Assembly (NCBI GenBank): GCA_964464925.1
Contig: CAYXLI010000001.1
Location: 186,001-250,000 of the forward strand
Direction: 5' to 3'
DNA from: CAYXLI01 sp964464925
GTDB lineage: Bacteria > Acidobacteriota > Terriglobia > Bryobacterales > Bryobacteraceae
Length of the DNA: 64,000 bases
Made by a program: the position numbers and the translations under genes. The notes below the pieces were generated by a model. The model made no database searches. It saw only the letters and a list, made by a program, of their open reading frames with translations, and was not told the origin of the DNA. Shown piece after piece: positions 52,676 through 62,289 of this stretch. Position 1 is the first letter of the stretch; the number at the start of each line of letters is the position of its first letter.

Positions 52676-53536
52676 ATGCCGCGTGTAACGAGAATGGTGA
52701 CACAGATCGGGGATGCTCTCCGGAACCTGAATCCGAAGGACTTGCGAGCCCTTGCTGACCGGCCTCTCACGGTGGAGTTATCATCCGCAACCGAAGAAGG
52801 CTACAGGGAGATGGCTCGCTATCTGATTCCGAAAGTTTCGCCGGACAAGCGGGCCGAACTGCAGGACGTCCTCTTCCGTGCAGGGGCGGCGCCCAGGGAT
52901 CCGGATATCCGGATCGCTCATATCTCGGCATCGCCGTATGCACGCGATATGTTCATCTTCAATCCCGAAGACCCGGAGAAGATGGTTACCGAAATTCTGG
53001 CGGCTCGTGAGGATCTGCACATCCCTCTCTCCCGCCACCTTTGCCCCTTCCGGCCGCCGGTCGTCGCCGGGATCATCAGGTCGGTGGCCAAGGAGAACGC
53101 TCTGTTTACACTGGCGACTGCGGTCCCATCGATTCTCCCGTTCATCTCATTGCCCTGGGCCATAGGCGAGTTCGCATCGGATACTGCCTTCTTGACTATG
53201 AACCAGATCCGCATGTGCTTCCTGCTTGCGGCCGCTAGTGATCGCAAGGTGGGGTATAAGGAACAGCGCAACGAGATCGCTTCCTTCGTGGTCAGCGCGT
53301 TCGGATGGCGGGCACTCGCACGCGAGCTGGTCGGCAAGATTCCGCTGGGGGGAGGATTAATCCCGAAAGCGGCGATTGCCTGGACCGGCACGTACGTGGT
53401 GGGCAGTTCGGTGGAACGCTTCTACCGGCTGGGCTATGGCTACACGGACAAGGAGCGTAAAGAGGCCTACGAAGCAGCGTTCGAGAAGGGCAAGTCGGTT
53501 GTTACGTCGCTCGCAAAGGCGTATAAAATCGCCTGA
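52676..53536 (+). CDS. DUF697-like protein
   Basis: 286 residues. C-terminal half resembles DUF697/YcjF-type domains: ALARELVGKIPLGGGLIPKA, AIAWTGTYVVGSSVERFY. Two hydrophobic stretches (ENALFTLATAVPSILPFIS and following) may associate with the membrane. The N-terminal 100 residues are charged and soluble. DUF697 is often next to small GTPases; none is here. 38 bp after the PD-(D/E)XK-like gene. Confidence 0.65.
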   Translation: MPRVTRMVTQIGDALRNLNPKDLRALADRPLTVELSSATEEGYREMARYLIPKVSPDKRAELQDVLFRAGAAPRDPDIRIAHISASPYARDMFIFNPEDPEKMVTEILAAREDLHIPLSRHLCPFRPPVVAGIIRSVAKENALFTLATAVPSILPFISLPWAIGEFASDTAFLTMNQIRMCFLLAAASDRKVGYKEQRNEIASFVVSAFGWRALARELVGKIPLGGGLIPKAAIAWTGTYVVGSSVERFYRLGYGYTDKERKEAYEAAFEKGKSVVTSLAKAYKIA

Positions 53537-53566
53537 CCTGAAACCTGCGAATACATCCAGCCAAAC

Positions 53567-55615
53567 CTATTTGCCTTTCAACCGGAATGTCAGTCCCGCC
53601 ATGACGGTGAGCGGATACCCAGGCGTTCCGTGAATCCTATATGCGGAGTCCGTTCCGGGCTGCAGCCGCGATTCGAAGTAGTTCTGCGTCTCGTAGTAAT
53701 CCCGATCGGTGAGGTTGTCCACGGTCAAATTGAACTCCACGCCGCGAATGACCCGGCGAGATAGTCCGAAGTCCCAGACCGTGTGCCCGCTTGCCACGAT
53801 GGCTGCATTTTCGCCATCCAACCGGTAATGGTTGATGGCCCGCATCCGCAGCGACCCGCTCCAACCCTTCCAGCCTGCCAGGGTCAGTCCTGCATTTGCC
53901 GTGAAGTGCGGAGCGCTGTCCACATAAACGCGCGCGCCCGGTCCCCGGTAGTATGCGTTCGCAACCTTTGTCATGCCCGCATTCAAAGCCAGACGCCTGG
54001 TCAACTGTACTGACGTCTTCGCCTCGAAGCCATATGCCCTGCTCGGTCCCTTGAAGTCGAAGGTCCCATCGTCCGGCACATATACCTGTTCATTGGATCG
54101 ATTGATCAGAAACAGATCTGTCGAGACAGAGACGCGCCCCAGATGATGCGACGTCCCCACCTGGTAAAAATCGGTCGTCGCGACGCACTGGTTCTCGGGA
54201 TGCTGAATAATGACGCGTGCGTCAGCCGTGGAAATGCCCCGCCCATAGTTGAAGTGAAGCGTAACCGGCACGGAGAAGGACGGCGTGAAGGCAAAGCTCG
54301 CCTTCGGCTGGAACACATTGGAGTACTGCAGACCTGATGACGCCGGATCGACCCGGTCCTCTACGCCGAAGCGGAAGACGTCATACCGCAGTCCGCCGCC
54401 GAGTTGAACTTTTCCGTGCAGCAGGCTTACCGTTTCCTGCACATACCCGGCTCCATTCGTGACGTGTGCGTTTGCCCGAAGCGTCACTCCCACAGGCTCG
54501 CGTCCGACACGAGGGAAAAGCCCGACATTGATCTGGTTATCGTGGTAATTCGCGCCCGCTGTGAAGAGCGTCTGGCCGCCGAACAGCCGGCCCGGCACGA
54601 GATACTGGGCGTTCGCTCCCTCCACCAACCGCGAATCATGTTGCTGGATGGCATCGCCGTTTACCTGGTCGTTCAGGAAGAACGTGAAGTTGGAAAACAA
54701 GTCAAAGAGCGAGCGCGTCACAAATCCGTCTGCCTTGAACACTTTTCCATTTGCGCCATCCCGCCGGTAGTACACTCCGGCCGTTCCTGACCGCACCTCG
54801 CCCCCGTCAGTAGGATCCACAAATCCAAAACGGTCCAAACGTCCTGCCGCGACCTCATCCAGCGGAATCTGTCCTGAGGAATTGAAATGGTTCAACCCGC
54901 TGTTGAACTTAAAGCCGAGGGATTGGCTCTCGCTCAGCCGCTTCGTATAGTTCAACGTCAAGTTGTCCCGGCGATATCGGAGGGCATTCAGGAAGGGGCC
55001 ATCCGTGCGCGAGCCTTCATACGCGACAAATGCATCGGCGTTCTTCAATTCCGGACTGATCGCGAGGAACGCTCGCTTTGAATTGAACGAGCCTCCTTGA
55101 ATCCGCGCCGTGATTACATCCGGCAAACTCTCCCGCAGCCGTATGTGGACCACTCCCAAACCGCTGAAGTCGCCGTATTCCGCGCTGAACGGTCCGTTGA
55201 TCAGGTTGACCTCCTGGATCAGTTCCGGGGTGATGCTCTTGAGGGAGCCGAGATAACCCTGTCCGTGCCCTTGGGTTGTCTGGTTTTGCTGAACGTCATC
55301 CACCAGAACTTTGAGACCGCCGCTTACGCCTCCGTGGTCCAGGTTGAACCCGAATCGCCTTACCTCAACCGATTTGCCGCCGCCTTCATGCTGGCCTGCA
55401 TTGATTCCGGCATCCAGCACGTGAAAGACCTGATCATCGCGCGAGAACAGGGTACGGTCGAAAACCTCCGAGTTGCGCCGGTCGATGTTCGGCTCGATTG
55501 GCGACGCCGTGATCACGATGCTTGTATGTATAGGAGGGATTACTGTCTTCTCCGGTTCCTCCTGCCCGAAAACCGTGCCAGCAATCAGGATCAGCGCGTA
55601 ACACGAAATTTTCAT
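53567..55615 (-). CDS. TonB-dependent outer-membrane receptor
   Basis: 682 residues from ATG 55615 (signal peptide ISCYALILIAGTVFGQ). Plug domain with KVLVDDVQQNQTTQGHGQG and PFSAEYGDFSGLGVVHIR, then a long beta-barrel (VNLINGPFSAEY onwards) ending in GLTFRLKGK. Takes up an unknown ligand using TonB. The barrel ends in Lys instead of the usual aromatic. Divergent by 163 bp from the beta-propeller protein. Confidence 0.9.
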   Translation of the reverse strand: MKISCYALILIAGTVFGQEEPEKTVIPPIHTSIVITASPIEPNIDRRNSEVFDRTLFSRDDQVFHVLDAGINAGQHEGGGKSVEVRRFGFNLDHGGVSGGLKVLVDDVQQNQTTQGHGQGYLGSLKSITPELIQEVNLINGPFSAEYGDFSGLGVVHIRLRESLPDVITARIQGGSFNSKRAFLAISPELKNADAFVAYEGSRTDGPFLNALRYRRDNLTLNYTKRLSESQSLGFKFNSGLNHFNSSGQIPLDEVAAGRLDRFGFVDPTDGGEVRSGTAGVYYRRDGANGKVFKADGFVTRSLFDLFSNFTFFLNDQVNGDAIQQHDSRLVEGANAQYLVPGRLFGGQTLFTAGANYHDNQINVGLFPRVGREPVGVTLRANAHVTNGAGYVQETVSLLHGKVQLGGGLRYDVFRFGVEDRVDPASSGLQYSNVFQPKASFAFTPSFSVPVTLHFNYGRGISTADARVIIQHPENQCVATTDFYQVGTSHHLGRVSVSTDLFLINRSNEQVYVPDDGTFDFKGPSRAYGFEAKTSVQLTRRLALNAGMTKVANAYYRGPGARVYVDSAPHFTANAGLTLAGWKGWSGSLRMRAINHYRLDGENAAIVASGHTVWDFGLSRRVIRGVEFNLTVDNLTDRDYYETQNYFESRLQPGTDSAYRIHGTPGYPLTVMAGLTFRLKGK

Positions 55616-55778
55616 CCGTAGCACACTCAGTATACGAAATATGTAGGCGGATGGATGTGCCAGTACCGCACAATCTACAGTTCCGGATTCTTTCTGACGA
55701 TTAGCACACGAGCTTGTCACGCGGTACCTGGATCCGGAGACGGTTCCAGCAGTGGTTTCAGTTTCTTTGCCTAAAACA

Positions 55779-56699
55779 ATGAAAATAGGACTATTTAAAA
55801 CTGCGGTTGTACTCGCAATGGGTTCGCTTGGTATTGCGCAAACCGTTCAATTGCGTCCTCCCGTTCTCGGTTACTACTTCGACTCGGGTTCGCGCAGCAT
55901 CAGGCCAATTGCCGGTGTGCCCGGCGCCGCCGCAGTGGATGGCGATCTCCCGGTCGGTTCGAAGCTGGAACTCGCCGCCATTTCTCCATCTCGCGATTAC
56001 GCCTTCGCCAGTTCGCTGGAATCCGACCGCGCCTTGCTGGTGTCGTTCAATGGATCCGAGGTTACCGGATCGAGAGCGCTGGACGAGGCGCGCTCCGGGT
56101 TCGATGCCGCTTATTTCAGCCCTGACGGCCGCTCGGCGGCTCTGGTCTGGAAAGCAGATGGACTCGTGCAGATTTGGACAAACCTGCCTGGCAATGCCCA
56201 ACTCTCGCGGCAGGCGCAAATCGGCGACTTTGTGGCTCTTGCGGTCAGCAACGGAGGAGACCGGCTCGCGATCTCCGATGGTACTGGTGTGCGGTTCCTC
56301 GGAGCTGACGCGACGCTTCTCGCCGGAACTGGTTTTTCCGCGCTCGCCTTCTCTCCTTTAAACGCGGACCTCGCCGCTGCCAATCGCGACCTAGGGCAGT
56401 TGAGTGTCATCTCCGGCGACAAACGAACCGACTTCGCGGCAGAGGGTCCGCAAGCTATCGCCTTCTCGGGGGACGGAAGCCGGCTGATTGCCGCGGCTGC
56501 CAACCAGATTCTCAGCTTCGATCTCGCCACCGGCTCCAGTTCCGCTCAGGTATGTGACTGTACGGTCTCGGTACTTGAGCGAGTCCAAGGCAACTCGGTG
56601 TTTCGCATCAGCGCCGCTAAGGACGGATACTTCTCTCTTTTTGACGGGGACTCAGCCGAGCCCCGCATCACTCTCATCGCCGCCGGAGGCAACCAATGA
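55779..56699 (+). CDS. Exported beta-propeller (WD40/YVTN-like) protein
   Basis: 306 residues from ATG 55779 (signal peptide IGLFKTAVVLAMGSLGIAQ; an upstream ATG at 55752 reads a longer non-signal N-terminus). Repeats such as DAAYFSPDGRSAALVW, DFVALAVSNGGDRLAI and AIAFSGDGSRLIAAA are typical of propeller blades. Two Cys in SAQVCDCTVSV may form a disulfide. It overlaps the large nidogen/Ig-like gene by 4 bp, so the two are made together. Confidence 0.8.
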   Translation: MKIGLFKTAVVLAMGSLGIAQTVQLRPPVLGYYFDSGSRSIRPIAGVPGAAAVDGDLPVGSKLELAAISPSRDYAFASSLESDRALLVSFNGSEVTGSRALDEARSGFDAAYFSPDGRSAALVWKADGLVQIWTNLPGNAQLSRQAQIGDFVALAVSNGGDRLAISDGTGVRFLGADATLLAGTGFSALAFSPLNADLAAANRDLGQLSVISGDKRTDFAAEGPQAIAFSGDGSRLIAAAANQILSFDLATGSSSAQVCDCTVSVLERVQGNSVFRISAAKDGYFSLFDGDSAEPRITLIAAGGNQ

Positions 56700-59600
56700 A
56701 ACGCGCTCTCTTAGCCGCACTGCTGCTTGCCTCGCTGGCGGAGGCCCAGGCGATTCGTACGAACCCCGGTTTTAATTTGAAATCGATTCCGCGAAACGAC
56801 GACGGATCGTCGCCCATCACGAGCCTGGGTTTCACGATCAATTTCTTCGGGAAGAGCCGGGCCCAGGTTTACGTCAACAACAACGGCAACATCACGTTCG
56901 ATAATCCCCTGGCTACCTACACGCCCTTCGGCCTTGTCAGCACGCGGCGTGAGATTATTGCGCCATTCTTTGCAGATGTGGACACGCGGCCCGGCGGATC
57001 GCGTCTCGTCACCTACGGTCCGGACAATGTCAACGGCCATGCGGCCTTCGGCGTGAACTTCATTAATGTCGGCTATTTCAATAACCGCGACGACAAGCTG
57101 AATAGCTTTCAGGTCGTTCTTATCGATCGTTCCGACGTTGGCGACGGCAACTTCGATATTGAGTTCAATTATGAGCGGATCCTGTGGGAGACCGGAGATG
57201 CCAGTGGCGGAGTGAACGGATTCGGCGGCGTGCCTGCAACGGTTGGCTGGTCGAACGGCACCGGGGAAGCCGGCACGTCATTCCAATTGGACGGCTCTCT
57301 GTTGACCGGATCCTTTCTCGATGGCGGGCCGAAAAGCCTGAGTCGAGGGCGGCTTAATTCGACGATTCCAGGCCGTTTCATTTTCCGTGCGCGTGGAGGC
57401 CAGATCCTGCCCCCGCTCACCATCAGCACCGCCTGCCCCCTGCCGTCCGCGGCAGTCAATACGCCCTATTCGCGCGTGATGACGGCGTTCGGAGGCGGCA
57501 CGAACTACCGTTGGGAACTGCTTCCGGATCCGGACGCCTCTCTCCCCGCCGGGCTCAGTTTCAATACGGGCGGAACTCTCAGCGGCACGCCGGCGACTCC
57601 GGGAACGAGCAACTTTACGCTGCGCGTCACGGCCGCGACGGAAGATGGTGACCAGACAGTCGCCCAGCGCTGCAGCCTCACGATCGATCCCCCTCGTATC
57701 AGCATCACCTCCGCTTGTCCTCTACCACAGGCAACCGTTGGGCAGCCGTATAACCGCGCCCTGCAGGCCACGGGAAGCGGCGGTCCATTCACGTGGAGCG
57801 TGGACGATCCCGCGAATCTGCCGATCGGTATCTCCGTCGCCTCGAACGGCACTGTCCGGGGTACGCCGCTGGCTCCCGGGAATTACACATTTGTCTTGCG
57901 TGCCGACGGTCCACCGGCACAGAGTGCCCAGCCGGCTCTGCGTTCCTGCAGCATGGTAGTAGCGCCGTCCGCTTTGCAACTCACCACAGCCTGCAATTTG
58001 CCGGATGCGACCACGGGCGTGCCATATGCCCAGCAACTTCTCGCCAATGGCGGCTCGGAACCATATCGCTGGTCCGTGGCGGGCGATCTGCCGCCCGGCC
58101 TTTCCTTCTCTTCGAGCGGTGCCATCATGGGTACACCGCGGTCTGCTGGAAACTCTTCATTCAGCGCGTCCGTTATCGATGGAGCGGGGCGGCAGGTCAC
58201 GCAGTCTTGTTCCCTGAGAGTTTCCAATCCCACCATTGGAATCACCACGGCCTGTCCCTTACCCGCCGGCGCCGTGGGTACGGCTTACTCGCAGCGTCTC
58301 GCGGCGAGCGGTGGGACCGGACCTTATGCCTGGTCTCTGATTGGCGCGCTGCCCGCCGGCCTCACACTCACGGGGGATGGTGTTCTCAGCGGCAATCCGA
58401 TCGCTGCCGGGGGTAGCAGTTTCCGCCTCCTTGCCACGGATTCGTTGGGCAATACCGTTTCGGGCGCCTGTTCGGTTGTAATTGCGCCGCCGGCGTACGG
58501 CACGACAGCCTGTCCTCTTCCGAACGCGACCGTTGGTGTCGCGTATTCCCGCGATCTGAATGTGATCGGGGGTACGGCACCCTTTGTCTTCTCCACAACG
58601 GATCCGCTTCCGCGCGGCCTCACGCTGAACAGCTTCGGACGGGTTACCGGCACTCCACTCCAGGCCGGCAACTTTCCTTTCAACGTGAAAATTGTGGACA
58701 GCCTCGCGCGCAACACGAATGCGCCTTGTTCCCTAAGGGTAGATCCCTCTTCGCTCCTGATCTCTGGCGCATCCTGCCCGCTGCCGAACGCGACGGTCGG
58801 GACGCCATTCAGCGCGCAGTTCAACGCGTCCGGCGGAACCGCGCCCTACCAATTTGGACTATTGGGCTCCTTGCCGGCTGGCCTTCGCTTCAATGAGAAC
58901 GGCGCGATTTCGGGTACGCCGACCGCCGCTGGTGCGTCGGACTTCCTGGTGGTCGTGATCGACGCACTTTCGCGCTTGAATCAGATCGATTGCTCGGTCA
59001 CCGCAGTCGTGCCCGATCCGCCATCGATCAGCATAGTCGCCTTCCCCGAAATATTCGCCTCCGCAGTTACCGGCCCGCTGGTAACTGTTCAACTCAGCGC
59101 GCCCTACACACTGCCGGTTCAGGTTCAATTGAAACTGACCGGTACCGGAGAGACGGGCAATAGCGACGGGCGTGCCAATATCTCCGACCCACGGGTAGCG
59201 TTCCCAGGGGGACAAAGCACGGTGAATCTGACCATCCCTGCCGGCGAGCGCTCGGCGGCAACGCAGATCGCCTCTTCCGGCACGGTGGCTGCTAGCTACG
59301 TAGTCTCTGTGAACTCCGTCAAATTCGGCAATACGACAGCGGTGCAGGTCCCTTCGCCGCGCCAGTTCCGCGTTGCTCGAACGCTCCCGGTGATCACGGA
59401 CGGCTGCTTCCGCCCGACTTCGACAGGAGCCGATGCCGTCATCACGGGCTATACGACGACCCGGTCTTTGACCAATGCGAGGTTCAGCGTAACGCCGGTC
59501 ACCGGTGCGCCCTACGGCATGACCATCGATGTGACCAATACGGCTCTGGATTACTTCCTGAGCGACGACAGTGTACGCAACGGCGGCGCATTCACCATCA

Positions 59601-59704
59601 CGTTCCCGTTCGTTACGGATGGCACGCAGATCAGCGGCGCGACAGTCACACTGTCGAACTCTGCCGGCTCTGCCGCCAGCAAGACTCTGAATAAGTGCCA
59701 GTAG
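56696..59704 (+). CDS. Large secreted NIDO-domain and six Ig-like (He_PIG) repeat protein
   Basis: 1002 residues with signal peptide (RALLAALLLASLAEAQ). Residues about 25-235 are a nidogen-like NIDO domain (INFFGKSRAQVYVNNNGN, PFFADVDTRPGG, LWETGDASGG). Six repeats of about 85-95 residues begin near 241, 336, 428, 515, 600 and 688, each with (A/S)C(P/N)LPxA near the start and a second Cys at the end (RCSLTID, SCSMVVA, SCSLRVS, ACSVVIA, PCSLRVD, DCSVTAV), suggesting one disulfide per repeat. A C-terminal beta-rich part (780-1002) has its own Cys pair (CFRPTS and terminal KCQ). Likely surface adhesion or binding. Confidence 0.85.
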   Translation: MKRALLAALLLASLAEAQAIRTNPGFNLKSIPRNDDGSSPITSLGFTINFFGKSRAQVYVNNNGNITFDNPLATYTPFGLVSTRREIIAPFFADVDTRPGGSRLVTYGPDNVNGHAAFGVNFINVGYFNNRDDKLNSFQVVLIDRSDVGDGNFDIEFNYERILWETGDASGGVNGFGGVPATVGWSNGTGEAGTSFQLDGSLLTGSFLDGGPKSLSRGRLNSTIPGRFIFRARGGQILPPLTISTACPLPSAAVNTPYSRVMTAFGGGTNYRWELLPDPDASLPAGLSFNTGGTLSGTPATPGTSNFTLRVTAATEDGDQTVAQRCSLTIDPPRISITSACPLPQATVGQPYNRALQATGSGGPFTWSVDDPANLPIGISVASNGTVRGTPLAPGNYTFVLRADGPPAQSAQPALRSCSMVVAPSALQLTTACNLPDATTGVPYAQQLLANGGSEPYRWSVAGDLPPGLSFSSSGAIMGTPRSAGNSSFSASVIDGAGRQVTQSCSLRVSNPTIGITTACPLPAGAVGTAYSQRLAASGGTGPYAWSLIGALPAGLTLTGDGVLSGNPIAAGGSSFRLLATDSLGNTVSGACSVVIAPPAYGTTACPLPNATVGVAYSRDLNVIGGTAPFVFSTTDPLPRGLTLNSFGRVTGTPLQAGNFPFNVKIVDSLARNTNAPCSLRVDPSSLLISGASCPLPNATVGTPFSAQFNASGGTAPYQFGLLGSLPAGLRFNENGAISGTPTAAGASDFLVVVIDALSRLNQIDCSVTAVVPDPPSISIVAFPEIFASAVTGPLVTVQLSAPYTLPVQVQLKLTGTGETGNSDGRANISDPRVAFPGGQSTVNLTIPAGERSAATQIASSGTVAASYVVSVNSVKFGNTTAVQVPSPRQFRVARTLPVITDGCFRPTSTGADAVITGYTTTRSLTNARFSVTPVTGAPYGMTIDVTNTALDYFLSDDSVRNGGAFTITFPFVTDGTQISGATVTLSNSAGSAASKTLNKCQ

Positions 59705-59709
59705 TCAGT

Positions 59710-59747
59710 GTGAGCCCGGCGCACGCGGTATAGTGGGCCGGGCTTAC
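59710..59747. terminator. Convergent hairpin terminator, no T-run
   Basis: Arms GTGAGCCCGGC (59710-59720) and GCCGGGCTTAC (59737-59747) form an 11-bp stem with one G-U, loop 16 nt. It covers the stop codon of the MacB-type gene. Useful as a bidirectional hairpin, but factor-independent termination is uncertain without a T-run. Confidence 0.5.
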
Positions 59748-61006
59748 TCGTACCGCAGCGCTTCGATAGGATCGATCTCTGCCGCTTTCATCGCAGGGTA
59801 GATCCCGAAGACAACACCAGTCACAACCGCAACACCAAATGCCACGACGACGGAACTGGTCGTGACGATCGTCTTCCATCCCGCCGAATTTGCGATCAGC
59901 CAGGAGAGCCCCAGGCCCAAGCCGATGCCGAGCAATCCTCCACCCACGGAGATCAGCACGGATTCGATCAGGAACTGGCGAACGATATCGCGGCGTTTCG
60001 CTCCCATTGCCCGTCGCACTCCGATTTCGCGTGTCCGTTCCAAGACCGTAGCGAGGACGATGTTCATGATCCCGATACCGCCGACCAGCAGGGAGATCGC
60101 TGCAATTGCGACCATCACGTAAGTAAAGATGGCCTGCGTACGTTTCTGCTGTTCGAGCAATGCGGCCGGAATGGTGACGCTGAAGTCGTCCGCCGAGCGA
60201 TGCGTGGATTGCAGGATCGCGGTGACGACCTTGGCAACCTCAGTGCTGTCGGCGCCGGGCTTCAACCGTACGTCAACTCCATCGAGTTCGTCACGCAAGT
60301 AACGCGCGACGTCCCAGAACCTGTACATCGACGTGTTGAACGGAACGAAGATCGTGTTGTTGCGATCGGTTGTCTGGCCGCCGGCGGTGGAAGAATCCGT
60401 GATCTGCTCCCCCAGAACGCCTACAACGCGCAGCCAGACGTCGTTCACCTTCACGTATTTGTTCATCGCGCTTCCGTAGCCGAGCATGCTGACCTTTGCG
60501 CTCTGGCCGAGTACGCACACCGCTGCGACTTGTGAGTCGTCTTTGTCTGTGAAGAACTGACCCTCCACAAGCTTCAGATTTTGAATCGTTTCGTAATTTG
60601 GGCGAACGCCGATCAATATGGGATTTGGGCCGTTCGGCTTCGGCAACACGCGTGCGGGGAACAGTGAGCGGCGCATCGAGATGGCCTCAATCTGATCAAT
60701 ATTCGCGCGTAGAATCCGCACATCCCGTTCCGTCAGGCCCGGCGAGACGCGCCGCCGCTGCTGGAGTTCCTGATCGTTCGTCGCCGGACGCGAATCCACT
60801 AACACGTTGCGAACACCGAGTTGCTCGATGAACTGCAGCGATTCCTGTCTTGCTCCCGCGCCGATCGCGAGCATGCCGATGACGCTGCCGACGCCGAACA
60901 CAATGCCAAGCGCGGTCAGCAGGCTGCGGAGTTTCTGCGCGCGCAGGTTCGCCAATGCCTCGGCGATGTCGCCCCCTACCCGCCAAATCGAGGTGAGCCG
61001 ATTCAT
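59744..61006 (-). CDS. MacB-type ABC transporter permease
   Basis: 420 residues. N-terminal TM helix (LRSLLTALGIVFGVGSVIG), MacB periplasmic core domain (residues about 50-290), then three C-terminal FtsX helices with ERTREIGVRRAMGAKRRDIV. Ends EIDPIEALRYE. It lacks the ABC ATPase domain, so the ATPase must be a separate protein, not in the window. Last gene of the overlapped minus-strand operon (ATGA with the HlyD gene). Confidence 0.93.
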   Translation of the reverse strand: MNRLTSIWRVGGDIAEALANLRAQKLRSLLTALGIVFGVGSVIGMLAIGAGARQESLQFIEQLGVRNVLVDSRPATNDQELQQRRRVSPGLTERDVRILRANIDQIEAISMRRSLFPARVLPKPNGPNPILIGVRPNYETIQNLKLVEGQFFTDKDDSQVAAVCVLGQSAKVSMLGYGSAMNKYVKVNDVWLRVVGVLGEQITDSSTAGGQTTDRNNTIFVPFNTSMYRFWDVARYLRDELDGVDVRLKPGADSTEVAKVVTAILQSTHRSADDFSVTIPAALLEQQKRTQAIFTYVMVAIAAISLLVGGIGIMNIVLATVLERTREIGVRRAMGAKRRDIVRQFLIESVLISVGGGLLGIGLGLGLSWLIANSAGWKTIVTTSSVVVAFGVAVVTGVVFGIYPAMKAAEIDPIEALRYE

Positions 61007-62289
61007 TTCGCTATCGCTTTGGTCGCGCTGCCGTTGCTGTTCGGCTTATCCTGCTTCTTTTGCTCCGGATTTGCCATAGCGACGAGTTGCCCCGCGGAGA
61101 TTCCCTCGATTACAACCTGGCTCTCACTGCGCCGTATCAGCTTCACATCGCGAGGAGTATATCCGCTTGCCGTTTTGAGATACACGTACGGTTTCCCGTC
61201 GCGTTCGAATAGCGCTTGTGCGGGTATAGCTAAGACGCCCTCCAAACGGCCCGTCTCGACTACGATGCGAGCGCTCATGCCGGGGCGGAGTTCGGGTGTC
61301 GGATTCTGTAATGCCAGCTTGCATTCGAATCGCCGGTCCCAGGGAGGCCCCGTAGTGCCCCCGAGATTCGTCACCTTTCCTTTGTAGGTCCGGCCGGGGA
61401 GTGCCACGATTGTGAACTCCGCGGGCTGGCTCACGCTCAAGTGACCGCGATCCTGTTCGGCAATACGAGCGGTGACCTCCCAGGTAGCGAGGTCGGGGAT
61501 CTGGACGACGGCCATTCCGGCGCGAACGGAATCGCCAATCTGATATAGAGGGAACGTCATTCCCGGAAAGAACCAATTGCTGTTGGTATTGCGCTCTACG
61601 TTGACGTAACCGGCGACGGGCGCCTTCAGCGTCATCTTCTCGATATTTTTGCGCGCCGTTTCTGCCTGCACGGCCGCCTTCTTTCGCCCGGCTTCCTGCA
61701 TGGCCATGGACGCCGTTGCGGCGGCCTTCCGCTGAGGATAATCGCCTTCCAACTTGGATAATTGCTCGCGTGCCGCAGCTAAGGCAAGATCGTTCTGTTT
61801 AGCCTGAATGGTGGAGAGCAGTGGGTTGCGGGCGCAGTCGAGTTCCGCGACTTTCACCTCCGAGCGCGCTTTGATCAACTCGCCATTCAGCTCTTCCTGT
61901 TTCGCGAGACTCTCGGTTTCCGCCTGGATGACCTGTTGCTCGGCTTCGGCCAGGTCCGCCTCGGCTTCTCGTAACTTGAAGGATTCTTCCGTAGTGTCAA
62001 ACTGCGCAACGATATCCGATTCCTGGACCAGTTCGCCGGGCTTGCGAAGATCGGTGAGCACCAATTGAGGACTGCCAGTCATCGGAGCGGCCATCATCTT
62101 CGAACTGCCTCCTTGCAGATCGCCCTTCGCAGTGATGCTGAAGATGACGGAAGTCCGCCGGACGGCGGTCGCAGGCACTGGCGTGCCAGCCGGAGTATCG
62201 ATAGTCCGCATGAGGCGGACGCTGCCGAAAGCCAGCAGGGCCGCCGTCCCGACGATCGCTAGGAACGAAAAGACGCGGCGCCGGATCAT
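61003..62289 (-). CDS. HlyD-type periplasmic adaptor, nearest the permease
   Basis: 428 residues. One N-terminal TM segment, alpha-helical hairpin (about 100-200, LAEAEQQVIQAETESLAKQ), lipoyl/barrel domains, and C-terminal LAIPAQALFERDGKPYVYLK. Lys-rich tail. Partner of the MacB-type permease (ATGA overlap). ABC exporters of this type move lipopeptides or antibiotics. Confidence 0.9.
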   Translation of the reverse strand: MIRRRVFSFLAIVGTAALLAFGSVRLMRTIDTPAGTPVPATAVRRTSVIFSITAKGDLQGGSSKMMAAPMTGSPQLVLTDLRKPGELVQESDIVAQFDTTEESFKLREAEADLAEAEQQVIQAETESLAKQEELNGELIKARSEVKVAELDCARNPLLSTIQAKQNDLALAAAREQLSKLEGDYPQRKAAATASMAMQEAGRKKAAVQAETARKNIEKMTLKAPVAGYVNVERNTNSNWFFPGMTFPLYQIGDSVRAGMAVVQIPDLATWEVTARIAEQDRGHLSVSQPAEFTIVALPGRTYKGKVTNLGGTTGPPWDRRFECKLALQNPTPELRPGMSARIVVETGRLEGVLAIPAQALFERDGKPYVYLKTASGYTPRDVKLIRRSESQVVIEGISAGQLVAMANPEQKKQDKPNSNGSATKAIAK

